Shown here in pieces: positions 45,670-59,545 of a DNA stretch of 64,000 nucleotides (position 1 is its first letter; the number at the start of each line of letters is the position of its first letter). Source of the stretch: Reticulitermes speratus (taxonomy: Eukaryota; Arthropoda; Insecta; Blattodea; Rhinotermitidae). The position numbers and the translations under genes were made by a program. Where the stretch lies: positions 36,250,733 through 36,314,732 of the forward strand of contig JAJKFL010000039.1 of assembly GCA_021186555.1 (NCBI GenBank), read 5' to 3'. Under the pieces are notes generated by a model. That model saw nothing but the letters and a program-made list of their open reading frames with translations, made no database searches and had not been told where the DNA came from.

Positions 45670-46572
45670 AGCGTGCAGGTGACATCAGGGGTTATCATGG
45701 CAGTGAAAAAGGCGAAAGCTGGTTTAGTTACTTAGTAAGTCTGTTACGAATGCGGAAATAAAATCAGAAGGAAGGAACACATATTTGACGCTACAGACGA
45801 ATAGAAACCGAAGGTAACGAACTTATTGGAGAGATGAGGAAAAGTTTTAACGATACAGCATTAGCAGTAATGTAGTCAAATGACAGCGGTAGAAGCACGA
45901 AAATAGCAAAATAACTAAGAAATATGCGCTCGGAAAGAAATTTGTATTATCCGGGCACGAACTCATAAAAGCAACAACACCTGATTAAGTATATAAACAA
46001 CTGAGATCTTCGCTCTTGTCCCGAAACGTCGGTAACTAACTACCAATCTACGCCGCGTAACACCCGAGGAGAGTGAGGATCTCATTTACACCGCGGCGGA
46101 AGCCTGAAATCCCAAACATCTCTTTATATAAATAATTAGTTATTTTCTTCTTAAGACGTAACTTTGTATCTTTACTTTCCAAAACCCTGTCATTGCAAAA
46201 GTATGATTACAATGTGTAACAAATTTGTATTTATTTTTTGTTCCTGAGTAGTAACTGTTATTTCCTAATTGCTTATGCCTCAAAAGGATAGAAAATTGCT
46301 ATTATTCCCCACAAACTTTGCTTTTGTGACCAGGACAGTGACATTTCTAAATTGGTGTCCCGTTAGGTCACACACCGTTAGGTCGACAGGAATCCCAGAG
46401 CAAGGTGTTCAAAATAAAAAATACCGACGCTTTCTCCCGGGGACCTAACGGGACTTAGGGTGCACGGGCTTGGGAGTATTTCTGTTCGTAATATCGACAA
46501 GTAGTATAAATACAGTGACCTTAAGCCCACCAGTTGATTTCAGTTTCAGCTGCTTATCTGCATTTTTCTGAA

Positions 46573-46674
46573 ATGGCATCAAGACGCTGTAAGCATCCCG
46601 CAGACGCATTTTGCTCTGTCTGCGGCCAATTTATCAAGAAGAATTTTGAGTTTGTTTTCTACACCGTGATATAA
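46573..46674 (+). pseudogene. CxxCG protein fragment, unit B
   Basis: Duplicate of 32617-32718. FCYVCG is FCSVCG here. The same 33-codon frame ends at TAA. Confidence 0.4.
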
Positions 46675-47141
46675 TTCATGCAAGTTGCAGGTCGTAATAG
46701 GCTTACCTATGTCTTTGCACTTATCGCAAGAAATGTAATTCATGAAGATTCATACACTGTGGGATGTTATTCCGCACACAGTGCTGTATAGTTGCTTCAT
46801 TTACTCAACCTTTGCCGAAAAAAAATTATCTCTCAGATATAGCACTGCTTATTTATAAGGATGTCTTTCAGGACATATTCAACTGACGGTGTCCATGTTC
46901 ATTCGAAATGTGATTTAGTTGGGTCCTTCAAGGATATAACATGCAAATATGTGTGTTGATCAATGGAAATCATCGCTACAGATGGGAAATATCAAATTTT
47001 CGCATTTAACTTGATTTTTCTTTCACCGTGCATTTTGTTAATATATAAATGGATATTATAGTGAACAGTGCAAAAACCAACCACCCTACATTACTCAAAA
47101 ACAATGGACAAGTGACGTGAAATGCACTTACGTGCATACTG

Positions 47142-47186
47142 AGCCCCTGATGATGGTCAATTTGTGACCGAAACGTACGTAGGGCT
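47142..47186 (+). ncRNA. Hammerhead ribozyme, complete (unit B)
   Basis: Identical to 33184-33228: AGCCC, CTGATGA (47147-47153), stem II GGTCA with TGACC, GAAA, ACGTACGT palindrome, TA cleavage, GGGCT. It carries no change since the duplication. Confidence 0.75.
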
Positions 47187-47884
47187 ATTGTAAAGTGTAA
47201 ATATAACTTAATTAGTGCATTTGTCGGTATACATTCCATTTATATATTTCGCATTTAAGTTGTAACGTGCTGTATACTTATCAATAATAGGGTCTCAATG
47301 TCTGGTGTGACCTGGTCCTAAACTTATAATGTATACTTATGTAATTATTTACCAGTCGACACAAGGGAACATTTGGATTTTTATCAACACCGCTGTGAGA
47401 ACCTAAGATTTTGTAAATCAGTTAAGATTGTAAATTTATCTCACGTATTCCTGTGTTTATATCATGTAAGAAGGTTTCCTTTTAGGACGAAGTACAGTGC
47501 GGTAGCATTTTATGCGACGGACGCGTTTCTGGACACATCGCGTAATACGAAACTAATTTTCCCAAAGGAATAAATGTAAAATAGCAGGCAAGCGTTCGCG
47601 TAGCGCATAGATCTACAATCGTCGTAACGTATTTTTTATTTTAAACATACTTTTCAAACAGAATATAAATAAATAGTTAATAAAAGTTAATTTATTAACA
47701 AAGTCATTAATTAATTAAGTAAGAAGCCTGAAAAAAATTGAAAAAATGTCATCATATTCCAAAGACAATGACAGAACAAAAGATGCAACAGACCACCAAT
47801 TACAAAGTGCTGTCTAGCCACGTAATGTTGAAGACTGGTCTGAATACATTGGAAGGTTTTGCTTTTGCATTTGTTTTTCATATT

Positions 47885-48149
47885 GGTGGGGAGGCCTGAG
47901 GGAATGAGACCACTTGGAAGACGCAGACGTAGATGGGAGGATATTATTAAAATGAATCTTCAAGAAGTGGGATGGGAGGGAGTGGACTGGATTGATATGG
48001 TTCAGGATAGAGACAGGTGGCGGGCTCTTGTAAATGCGGTAATGAACATTCGGGTTCCATAAAACGCGGGAAATTTCTTGACTAGCTGACGACCTGTTAG
48101 CTTCTCAGGAAGGACTGTGCTCCATGGAGTTAGTTAGTTAGTTATTTAG
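47885..48149 (+). mobile_element. 5'-truncated LINE tail, unit B
   Basis: As at 33927, but the reverse transcriptase end is open through [20 protein letters not shown] to VP. The terminal (GTTA)n is shorter than in A. Confidence 0.8.
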
Positions 48150-48526
48150 TTTTTCAAATTTGCCCGTAAATTTAGACCTTATCGATACTTTTATATCGCA
48201 CAATTTCAACTCCGCACTGTACATTATCTTATCATTAGATAACTTTGCCATAATTGACATGGGGATTGCCGGCACAGTTGACCTCACAGAGAGTGATTTT
48301 AATCTGACAAGTTTGTAGGTATATCAGGAGAGTGATTATTCTAGAGTCTATATTTAGCACAGTAAGCTGACTTGCTTAGATTTGAAGTGTCACTACACGA
48401 TACTGACTGATGCTGAATTGTTTAAACACTTATAGATAACATTCACAATGCAAAACAATCTACTTCTTCAAACAAAGGTCAATAGTTTTCGCTCTTCTTA
48501 CACACAATAAGATGTGACTGCTATTG

Positions 48527-48532
48527 TATAAA
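48527..48532 (+). promoter_or_regulatory. TATA box of locus B
   Basis: TATAAA 53 bp before the ATG, with an arthropod initiator-like ACAGT about 31 bp downstream. Confidence 0.6.
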
Positions 48533-48579
48533 TACTGTCAGTAGCTCAATATGACCAACAGTCCAGTTTCGCATACATC

Positions 48580-48625
48580 ATGAACGCTCTCATACTGCTT
48601 GCAGCTCTGGTCGCCTGTGCAGCAG
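48580..48625 (+). CDS. Locus B exon 1, signal peptide
   Basis: MNALILLAALVACAA, donor GCAG|GTAAGT, as in locus A with one silent difference. Confidence 0.85.
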
Positions 48626-48715
48626 GTAAGTGCTACAGCTGCAATAAAGTAATATAAGATTGCCTGGACCTACAGGATCCTTATATGTATTTATGAACTG
48701 ACTAAATCTAGAGCA

Positions 48716-48940
48716 GAGTTCTTTCCGAGAAGCTAATACTTCCCCATTCAGTCAAGAAATTTCCCTCATTTTACGGAACCAGAAGGTTCATTACCGTGTT
48801 TAAAAAAGCCTATTAATTGACTCTATCCTAAGCCAGATCAATCAATTTAATTTCCTCCCAACCGAATATTAAAATCCGTTTTAATATTATCCTCCCATAT
48901 ACTTTTACGTCTTCCAAGTAAACTCTTTCCTTTAGGTTTT
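48716..48940 (-). mobile_element. LINE tail in intron 1, unit B
   Basis: Duplicate of 34752-34985. Confidence 0.65.
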
Positions 48941-49305
48941 TCCAGCAGAATCATATAGTTATGAGACACGATAGAATGATCTATCCTTAAAGAAGGGAAT
49001 TTGATGTCATAATGACACTAAGAGCGATAGTAGCTAAGTCCATGAAGCAAAGCCATACTTAAGAAATTCACAGTGGCTAAGTTTTGTCAAGCGATTCTCT
49101 GTCGTTTTCACACACGCATGTTTCGATATCCCGTTCACAACAGCAAACCACTGATCCCCATGCTGAGCCACAAGAGTACAGTCCACATCGTCACAACAAA
49201 AGAGACATTCGGGGTGTGAATATGACTGAAGGAGGAAAATGCTAATTGACAGTACTTAAAAATGGCATCATAAAATTAATTTAAATATATGTTATGCAAT
49301 AGTTA

Positions 49306-49620
49306 AAAGGTAAAGGTAAAGCAATACCATTACAGGCCTGGACAGGCCCTTAGGTTTCCAGGAGGATGAGGCTCCCAGATTTCAACACAATCGGCACATG
49401 AAGGTGGTAAGGTTGTCAGCCCTACGCACCGGCCTCCTTTACCCCCCAAGAAATACCCCTGGTACGTATTTCTGTTAGAGGCTGAGTCGACCCCAGGGCC
49501 ATAGTGTGACCTAAAGAATTATGTCAATGAAAAATTCCAATGACAACATCGGGAATTGAACCCGCGACCTTCCGGTTTGTACCGCAATGCCTCAACCAAC
49601 TGGGCCACCGCGTGCCCCCG
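49306..49620 (-). mobile_element. SINE family B in intron 1, unit B
   Basis: Duplicate of 35353-35666. It differs from the A copy at more positions than the flanks do (for example CAGGCCTGGACAGGCCCTTA). Confidence 0.75.
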
Positions 49621-49800
49621 TTATACAACAGGACATTTTGAAAAACTGCAACAAGCAAGACATGTTCACTTTCTTTACCGTCGTTCTTAATTTTATACCC
49701 TTTTCCTGAGAAAACCCGATAATATATTATGCTCTTTATTCTGTTTATAAATTATTGCAAACTCTGGGCTTTTTAATGCAAATATTTGTTAATATTTCAG

Positions 49801-49886
49801 GAGTTCCTCTGAACACCACAAGGCCGAGGCTAGATGGACGCATTGTTGGTGGGATCACGACAACAATTGACAAACATCCCCACCAG
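49801..49886 (+). CDS. Locus B exon 2, propeptide and IVGG
   Basis: As locus A exon 2; IVGGITTTIDKHPHQ (Ile for Ser after GG). Confidence 0.85.
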
Positions 49887-50878
49887 GTATGGCCATAGCG
49901 TTGCTGTTCGATTTGACGAAACTTTTGAAGTACTTGAATATAAGAGACCGCCTGCGTTTGTAATAACAAAATCTTAGTGGCTAAAGCCTTTGAAATTAAT
50001 GTAAAAGAATGTTAAAACAAGAAGGCTCTGGAGATATTAGAGACTTGATTGAAGAAAACTGCTGATTGAGTAAAGAAGTGTCATTTCGTTGCTTCTTCAA
50101 CTACATCGCAGTTTCATTTCACGTAGGCCTGTTACTCAGAACCGTTTAACAGCAAACAGAAAGAGTGACCAGTGTTTTCAAAGGGGTTCCTTCGCTCGGC
50201 AGACTAAACACGTGGCTACAAACCAACATTGTTAGTAAACGTATTATGTAAATTTATATGCTAACTGATTGTAGCTAAAATAAAAGTACATGAACAAATG
50301 TTTTCAAGATATTTATATAAATTAACTCCTCATTTCTGTCGGCAAGTAATGGAGTACTCGAGTCACTACTATACCTATTGTTGGGTTGGTCGTGGGGGAC
50401 GTCAATACCGACCTCCCCATTCACAAGACTGCACTCCCTTCGACTTTTTTTCGGGAATACATGATGTTATTATTTACCAAAATAAACTACAGACAAGAGG
50501 TAAAATTCGGAAATAAATTATGGATTCCGCTGTTCGCGTTCTAAGTGCGTAGGAAAAGCAACGGGTTTTGTTCTGAAATTAAAAGCAATGCGTAGCAAAT
50601 GTACGGTATATCATGTCAAACAAAAATTACCATAAGTAGCTAATAGAATAAAAAGGGTAATAACTGATGAGGTAACAAAATTAAATTGTCCTATTAAGTC
50701 ACCTATTTTCTCTATAGTTCCTGAACCTTCAGCAATTGCTCCCTAACGATTGATAATCAGACTACTTTGATATAATATTTAGACTAAAATCACCTTATTA
50801 ATAGGCGCATTTTCTTTTGCAGATGTTCTGTGGAACATCCTGTATATTTGTAATCATTGATCTGGTGAACAAATTTAA

Positions 50879-51052
<174 letters not shown>

Positions 51053-51657
51053 TAAAATTGCGTCATCAAGCATTATATCTCTCGCACGTGTTAAGGGATG
51101 TACATTGCAATCACAATTTGATATCCATTCCACAAGTCGTAAAATTAACTTATACATGCATTAAATTAAAAGGGGAATTGCAAATATTCTGCTCCATTGG
51201 AAGAAGTCAGGTTCACATTCACAAAGCAGAGCTGGTTAAACGTAATATTGAGACGCGTTCACGTACCAATTGTTGCAGTGGAAAAGCAATAAGTATTACA
51301 TATCCTGAGTGTGTGTCTGTAGCCTTAGTTATGCAGCATGCAAAGCGCATGCGCCATATTATGTCATTTGTGGCCTGTCTCGTTCTACCATATATTTTCC
51401 ACGTTATCTAAAAAAAAGGGGGCGATTTTAGGAAAAACTTTATTGAACATAAAATGTGTGTTTTGATTTTCTCTACACAGTTTGTCTGAAATATTTCTCT
51501 TTCTAAGAATAACTGAGAGAGATTTTTCATAAATGTACATAGGTCATCATGTAAAGTACTCGTTATTCTTGTCAGATTTTAATGAAACTTGAATTTTCTC
51601 AACAGATGTTCGAAAAATACTCAAATATCAAATATCGTGAAAATCCGTCCAGTGGCA

Positions 51658-52150
51658 GCCATTGAGCAGAGGCTTTCCTAAGAAGCTAAGATTTGTCCAG
51701 TTAGAAAATATTCTACCTGAAATTCGTCCGACCCAAAGTCTCACTGCTGTGCTCACAATTAGCCACTGTCCCTATTCTGAGCGAAATGTAACCGGGTCAC
51801 ATCCTGCCTACGCTATTTTTTCGGATCGATTCCAATATAATTCTCCCGTCAAGAATGCTCTCATGTGACATGTCCCCTTCAGGTCTTCTGACCAAATTTT
51901 AAAATGGTACATCAACTCTCATATGTGTATTACACGTCTCGCCCATTTCCGCCTCCTTTATTTTGTGCCCTAATAATTAGCGAGCACATATTATGATTTC
52001 TTCTTTATATAATTTTCTCGAGTCTCCCATTATTTTCTCACTTTTGAGGCCAAATATTCTCCTCAGCAAACCCAACATCTGTGCCTCACTTACTGTGAGG
52101 GATGAAGTTTCATATAAAGTTGGGTCAAACGTAACATTAGAAATATTTTC
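51658..52150 (-). pseudogene. LINE reverse transcriptase remnant, unit B only
   Basis: The minus strand reads FDPTLYETSSLTVSEAQML, GLLRRIFGLKSEKIMGDSRK, LYKEE: the LYGSETWTL..LRRIFGPxK..WRRxYNxE motif series of Jockey/R1-type LINE ends. Decayed. Lies in the segment deleted from unit A. Confidence 0.6.
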
Positions 52151-52177
52151 ACACACACATACATACACAGGTTTATA

Positions 52178-52616
52178 CAAGGTGATTCATGAATTGTTGA
52201 CATTACTGTAGAAAGTAATTTCCTAGGTTTTGTGACCAAAAACTTTCATATAAACATGTCCGGTTTTGAACGTTTACGAAGTTACGTGGTATAACCACTT
52301 TCAACTTAGTAAAAAGTAAGTATTATTGAAAAGATTATGGATTAAAATAATAGACAAACACATTACGTGATAAAGTTGAAGTCTAAATTTATCTTATAAA
52401 AGAAACTGCCTTTAATAAACGATGACCTGTTCTTAAAGCAGCTTTTCGAAAATTCCATGAAGTGTGACGCGTGGTTCACAGGTATGTGCTTACGAGAATT
52501 AAAAAAATAGAGAACCTGACCGTCGAGAATAGGACCCATATTGATAAGAACTTCTGATCACAAAGACCTAGGAAATCATCTTCTACAATAAATTCCACAA
52601 ATCATTAATCACCCTG
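52178..52616. mobile_element. Mariner-like MITE with about 60-bp inverted repeats, unit B only
   Basis: The left end CAAGGTGATTCATGAATTG and the complement of the right end CAGGGTGATTAATGATTTG continue pairing through TTTCCTAGGT to about 60 bp. TA flanks both ends, the Tc1/mariner target. No transposase in 439 bp. Confidence 0.7.
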
Positions 52617-52743
52617 TATATATAAACACGCATAGAAAATTTCCATTGCTAAACTTCCTATGGATGTATAACTATATATATATATATATATAAATATAAC
52701 TTTACTAACTCTATGCATAACATCAATATCTTTCTATCTACAG

Positions 52744-52882
52744 GAGTAGTGTTAGCTCTTTCTCGGTGAGGGCTGGCTCCACTTACTCCAATTCTGGTGG
52801 AACTATTCACAGTGCGACAAGAATAATCGTACACGGAAGTTACAATGACGACACACAGGACTATGACGTCGCCCTTGTGCAG
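52744..52882 (+). CDS. Locus B exon 4 (Asp102 exon)
   Basis: Acceptor CTATCTACAG, donor CAG|GTCTGT. It enters in phase 2 and reads SSVSSFSVRAGSTYSNSGG, THSATR-like ..IIVHGSYNDD, QDYDVALVQ. Asp102 is the D of YDVALV. Homologous to locus 1 exon 4. Absent from locus A. Confidence 0.9.
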
Positions 52883-53031
52883 GTCTGTATTGACTTCAAA
52901 GTATCAATATAAAATGCAGTGTGTATTATGTACTTGTTTTGATAACTAACTTTATGCCATACTATTCCTCTGTGCAATGCAGTTGGAATCCTTACCGCAG
53001 AATGCCAGTGCATATCACTTTTTATTGTGTG

Positions 53032-53300
53032 GTGAAGGGCCCCGCAGCAGATGCTACGGACAAACCGCAGCCTTGAGGCTTATTGTGCAACCCTGTGATG
53101 AAGTTGATAGCTTTTTCATTTTTCCAAATAATGGAGCACCGGTGGAATGAAATTTACAGGGGGAAACCGAAGAACTCTGAGATAAACCTGTCCCAGTGCC
53201 AATATGTCCACCACAAATCCCACAAGGACTGACCCGGGATCGAACACGTGCCTCCGCGGTGAGAGGCCGGCGACTAACCGCCTGAGCCATGGCACGGCCA
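53032..53300 (-). mobile_element. tRNA-derived SINE, family D, full length
   Basis: The minus-strand head TGGCCGTGCCATGGCTCAGG with B-box GTTCGATCCCGGG runs into a body encoding the familiar MAQAVSRRPLTAEARVRSRV repeat frame, which I know from cockroach and termite gene predictions. The 3' end is GCTGCGGGGCCCTTCACC. Confidence 0.8.
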
Positions 53301-53845
53301 TATCACACATTCTGAATACAGAATCAATCTTATAAGCGTATAATTTTTTTCAAATATCACCCAAGCATTTTATCTTAAAAAAAGTAATGCCTACATAGAG
53401 AGAAAATTAAAGGGCACAATGTTCCTTCATGAATATTCACTCAAAATTGCACATTACTGAAATTTTACAGTTGCAAGTAGCGAAATGACCCTTGAAATGT
53501 TATGGAAAGATCAGACAGTTCAAATCGCTAGCTATTATGTCTCTAGATAAACTTTCCATTTTTCAATTCTTACGTATGTGCTGACACTATGAAATAATGA
53601 TTTCACTGAATACGCAAGCTGTGTGGTAAAATATATTTCGCTAGTGTAAGCGTAGGTTATACACAGAGACAATAGTTTATTGAAAAGGGTCGAGACTGCA
53701 GTACCGAATAAACCCTACGTAACTCTCGATTGCTTCATAATGACAGATTGTTTTCCGTCACTATTGCCACCTCGCGCACGTATCAGTAATTATACGACTT
53801 ACTTGCTACATGGGGACAGAATAACTACGGAATTTAAACATATAA

Positions 53846-54035
53846 TAATAATAATAACCATGGCTCAACAGCCCTATATGGGCCCGGGCCTCCTCTTGCC
53901 TCCTCTTTTCGAGGTTACTAAGTCGTGCGCATTCGTGGCAGTTGGTGACTGGTCAACTGGCCGCGCTACTGTTTCTAGCGATCCTGATGTGCCCGCCAGA
54001 GCCATCTGGCAGGCAGTCAGGAGACTCGGGTGAGA
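53846..54035 (-). repeat. GC-rich dispersed repeat with (TTA)n tail
   Basis: (ATA)n at its left end, then CCATGGCTCAACAGCCCTAT and GGGCCCGGGCCTCCTC. On the minus strand this is a retroelement 3' end with a (TTA)n tail. Family unknown; only in unit B. Confidence 0.45.
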
Positions 54036-55341
54036 AATGGAGGCAATTTGGCTTACGCAACATTTAATTTAAACATATAGTGTTTTATATTACGCCTAAA
54101 TACAGATCGGATGACGTGATTAAGGTGTCGACGGGGACTTTGCAAAAAGCACAAAACGAAGTATCTTTTCTTACTTTTCTGTCCCTTCACTAATCTATTT
54201 GACATTTCAAGTTAGTTTAACATGCCTCTAAAGGACGGTTACTGTAAGCCAATTCAATAAGCATCAAGCCAAAATAAGTCCTTCAAAAAATCTTAAACTT
54301 TATGCTTTTAGTCCTTGATAGTATAATGTTTTGGTTTACTTCGCTGTATTCACTATAGCCACAGCTTCCAAATATGAAATATCGTGATATCTTTTTTGTT
54401 TAACTTAAACTTTAACCCATCGTTCAGTGGGATAGAAAAGCCGTGACCTCCTGTTCCTAGACAGTTTCTGCATATATATTTAGCACATTACATCTCAAAA
54501 CCATCCTAAAAACACTGCCAAAATTTCAAGCTCTTAACCTTACTTCTTGCGTCGTACTGGGTTATGACTACCACAAAGAGACAGACGCAAAGGCGTCTTC
54601 CTTCCTTATGCAGATAAAGCTAGTACAGAGCAAAATACAGTTTTAAAGTAGAGGATGTGTGTGTGTTAAATTTATTTGGTTTAGGTGTAAGTAATATGAT
54701 TAAATTTAAATCTGAAGATACAGAAATTGTTACACTTTACTGAGAAAATGTTGACCTTTTATGAACTTTAAAATATTTCTGTAATGCAAGTAAGTTTTCA
54801 AATTCTTATCTGGAGTAATGAATGCATGACTCCTGTGTTCACCTACCGGGTAAAGATGCTCCAAGACAAACACGCATAACAGAGAAAATCACTGTGCAGA
54901 AAGCCAAACAAAAGCACTCAGAAAGCCTTCAACAAAAGGATTAGCCCAAACACTTTGCATGAATAAACTTTTGTGTTTTCCTGTCTTTAGGTTTTAAATT
55001 CAAAGAACAACATATTTCACGTTTTAAGGCTTCAGTATAAGCTTTATTCAAAGTACGCCACAGTCCTAAGCACAACGTACCTGCAAGTTCACATAAACTT
55101 ATACACGTTCACTGGTACAAAGAACAATATTTCAGGATAATATTTAAAATTTAAAACTCCTATTTCCCGTTTACTAAATGTAGAGAAAACATACAAATAA
55201 AGACGACATCCTTTTTGCAATAATAACACAATAAAAAGTATAAATCTAGTTTCAAAAACCAGATTAAAATGCCGTATTTATAAATACCTCCAGGAATGTT
55301 GCAGGTTTAGAAATTCACCGAGTCCTAATTTCATATTTTAG

Positions 55342-55450
55342 GTGAGCCCTGCTTTCACCTACCAGCACCAGTGTAAAATCTATCGCCTTAGAGAACTCTA
55401 CAGTGGCCGTTGGAACCAACGTTGTCGTCACTGGATGGGGAACCACTTCA
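55342..55450 (+). CDS. Locus B exon 5, one base inserted
   Basis: 109 bp against 108 in A. The insertion is an A after TTCACCT; downstream the frame runs into a stop in the intron. Splice sites intact. Confidence 0.85.
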
Positions 55451-56501
55451 GTAAGGCATTAGCTTAAGTACTGTTTAGGATAGCAAATAATATTCTTCCA
55501 AAGCAACAGACAATCGCTTACTGTGATAGACAACCAATCTTACAGCATTTCTTCAAATAAAGCTCTGTTCATTATCAAAATTTACGTTAAGTTTAGTCTG
55601 ACTTTATAAGGGAAGTACGTAGAGTGAGCATGTCTGAGCACAGAGCGTTGATAATATATAAACCTAAGAGAGAAGGAACACAAGACTGAAGGAATATAAC
55701 AGAGCCTCATAATCTGTCCTTTGCACAGGGTGATCAATATTGGCTAGGAATAGCCATCATTACAAACACGCTGATGACTAAAACTGATTGGCTGCAACAT
55801 GTCGGAATGAAAGAAATAAAACATGGCTCTTGACCTATTATGAATGTATATTACGAGTAAATGGTTTAATATAAACTGATTGAATAGAATTATTTGATAG
55901 AATATTCTTGATATCTCTGCATCAGAATATTTATGTCTTCTGGAAAGATATTCTGCGCCAACTGGTAAATACTACATTGATAATGATATTTCCAAAAAAA
56001 TATTTCCTACAACTGGCCAAAAATTCTTATCACAAGCTCTAATCTGGAGCACAAATAGTATTTGAATGCCTTCCTCAAGATGTTGCATTGCTCACTGTTC
56101 ATAAAGTTCATTCACTGCACGACACTTTGCAACGTATTTGCCCCAAGTCCCACTGCAACATCTCTTTCCCACCTAAGACTACGTCTCGCAAATAGTCTTG
56201 TCTGACTTACGAAGTTTTCCGCTGTGCTGAGACATGTGTATATAATATTGGATATCAACACTTTACATTTCTGTATTTGTTGAAAGAGAGACTCGGGTTC
56301 ACATTAATTTGTTTATTATCACATAAAGGACCACATATACGCATTTTTAGTAGCCGCATTTCTCAGCTTTTGTCTAGAAACATTGGCAAACGTAATTCCA
56401 CGCCCAGAGCAATTTTAGCATCAATTATTCAGTACGTACCCTGCTATATTCCAAGCAACACTTTCCCTGTCACCAGTCTTTTATGTTTGTAAAACGAAAT
56501 G

Positions 56502-56639
56502 ATCTAACTAACTAACTCCATGTAGCAGAGTCCTTCTTGAGAAGCTAACAGGTCGTCAGCTATTCAAGAAATTCCCCGCGTTTTATGGAACCCGAAGGTT
56601 CATTACCGCATTCACAAGAGCCCGCCAACTGTTCCTATC
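56502..56639 (-). mobile_element. LINE tail insertion in intron 5, unit B
   Basis: Same insertion as 39618-39759 with the same AAAACGAAATG duplication, so it predates the segmental duplication. Its (CTAA)n has one unit fewer than in A. Confidence 0.85.
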
Positions 56640-56769
56640 AAAACGAAATGTTATGTGCTTTTATTGTTTTAGCCGCGTTACCAAAACGACTCAGAGCCTC
56701 ACACATACGAGTAGATGTCCGCCAGACATGACTGCAGTTATTATAAAATGAATTTTGGTTGTTTTTCAG

Positions 56770-56920
56770 GAGGGAGGTTCAGACAGCACCACTCTACGTG
56801 AGGTGACTGTACAGGTCGTAAGTGACTCCTCATGTAGCAGTTCCTATGCTGCTTGATGGCGGTATCACTGCCCGCATGATCTGTGCTGGAACTCCTTCTG
56901 GAGGCAAAGATGCATGCCAG
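56770..56920 (+). CDS. Locus B exon 6, one base inserted
   Basis: 151 bp against 150 in A. The extra T in TATGCTGCTTGATGG gives an immediate TGA stop. The remainder still encodes ITARMICAGTPSGGKDACQ in the next frame. Confidence 0.85.
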
Positions 56921-58513
56921 GTAACAGTGTCACGATAATAATAAATAGTACTATGTGAACGTTTCGCATTTGCTACAAACGCACAAGAAATCTTTGTATA
57001 ATCACCGTGAAGGTTGTTTCAATACTTCCTGGTCCTATGTCGACAGCTCAAATCGCAAGTTATTTTACGTTTTATGCTGGTTTTTCCTAAATTCTACCAT
57101 CGAAAGTTTGTTTTTGAAACTCGAAGATCAGAGATTTCTGGAAAATTTATTTGGAGCAGACTGTTGGAACGAAAATAATTTGGACTGCAAAGAGATAACG
57201 CTCATTTTCAGCATAAATTCAGTGATATTTACTACCCCTAACTAATTCTAAAATCAAAACAAATGCATTCTTCAAGCATCTTATACCAGCAGCTTAACAC
57301 AACTCTCACTGTATATGATCCTTCTCTGCTGTCTTTCATCCTGGAATGTTGTTCTCTTCATAAACATTTTATTTAAATTTTATGTAGGAATGTAGGCTAT
57401 ATAATAAACACGAAAATAAGATTTATTTTAATGTTTAAATGAGGCCAATTTCATATATATATTAACGTTCCATTCACAAACTTGAAGAGTAAACGCATAT
57501 CAAACTATAATCTAACAAGATAAGAAGTGCCAGAAGTGAAGTACAATTAAGCCATGTCTGCTCTCTTTCTGTATCTGTTATTCGTGATTACTTTTAAGAA
57601 TACAACTGGCAGTCACTTTGCTCCATGCAGACAGACAGGTTACAGCTAACAGTTGCTTTCTTGTAACAGCTTTGCCAGGCGACATTTGACACAAAACACT
57701 GTAATTGTTATGCATCATCACCTTGGCAAGAGATTTAGAGTCGATTGTGCTCGATCCAAACGATCCATAGATCGATAACAGTTTCTTTAGCCTTAGCTGG
57801 TAAAACACACGGAAACACTGTCTCAATGTCTATGTTTAGAAAACCAACTGCCTTTGCGGCGTCAGTCGCACCTTAAGAGCACCCCACTGTCTCAATTACA
57901 AACAAAACGAAAGGGACATAATATCATAAATATGTCTTAAGTCTTCTTAAAATATTTATACTATTTTTGTACAATTGTAACCAAAAATCAGAATACTCTG
58001 ATATAGTTCAGTAAAGATGCTGAACATGAAATTTCACAAAAACCCATCCTGTGGGAGTCGCACTTTTCCAAGTGAAGAGAATAAACGACATAACAGGGCT
58101 AGTAGTCACTTTTTGCAACTGCTTTGCAAATGCATCTAATATGGCTTGGAGCATTCGGGCAGACATTTATCAGGGTACGATTTAAAACTTTACAGATTTG
58201 TTAGCTTCAAAACGCGTTTACTTACTACTTCCACGATTAATTTTTAACATAAAACTTTGTAGAAAACTCACAATTTTAAGCTTAAAATTAACTTTTATTT
58301 CGGACATAGGATTTAATTTAAACCATTTTGTGAAGGCATTTTTAACGTCGCAAGAAACACCAAAATATTAACAGACACAGATGTGATTTAGTTTTTGTGT
58401 GATATGTTTCATGTTGCAATTAACCCTCTCAATCTGCTCTGACCCTCAATTCCTTGTCACGTGTCAAAGGGCAGAAATAGTTAAGTGTTTTACTGCATGT
58501 GCGTTTGTTTTAG

Positions 58514-58657
<144 letters not shown>

Positions 58658-58719
58658 ATGAATTTTAACGTATTAAGAGAAAAGTTATGGCATAAAGACT
58701 GTAAAGGTAAAAGAAGGCA

Positions 58720-58725
58720 AATAAA
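58720..58725 (+). terminator. Polyadenylation signal of locus B
   Basis: AATAAA 62 bp after the stop. Confidence 0.5.
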
Positions 58726-59545
58726 GGCCAATCACATGCACAAAGCTGTCACACATTTTATCCTATAATCCAAAGACCTTGTGTGTTTTTCAATGTCTAC
58801 ATGAAATACACCAACCACCAGTTATAATTTCTGTACCAATGGACGGACCTTCGTGATAGCCGGGGGTACCGCACCAACACCGTACGCACTGACACGCATT
58901 ATTAACAGTCGTTTATTGTCTGTCTAACATTTCTGTCTTTTTGTAAGATCATATTCAGGGAGATTTGTTTAGAAAACATAGAGTACCAAAATGTCAGTGT
59001 GTTTGTCTCCGCATGGAACAACTCGGCCCTCAATGGACGGATTTTCATTAAAATTGGTATTTGAGGGTTTTTCGAAAATCTTTCGAGAAACTTCAAGTAT
59101 CATAAAATCTGGCAAGAATAACGAGTACTTTACGTGATGACGTATGTACGTTTGTGATATCTCGCTGAATTCTTCTTAGAATGAGAAATACTTCAAACAA
59201 AAGTTGTAGATAAAGTCAAAACACATTTTATGCTCAATATTTTTTTCCGAAAATTGCGCCGTTTATGAGATCATGTGGAAAATTGTGGTACAGCCGGACA
59301 GGCCACACATGACAATACAATAGGGCGCAGGAAAGATGCAAGAATACAGACATACATTGATAATACTTAATACTATTTTTTTTCCACGGCAACAATCGTT
59401 ACGCGAACGCGCCTCAAACTTACGTTATACGTATATTGCCTGTCTTTTTTATTAAATATTCGAGTTCATAAACGAGATATAACCAAGAGATGATTGGAAC
59501 ACATATTGGTTCCTCTATGTGACCTAACTTATTGGTTCCTGTATG

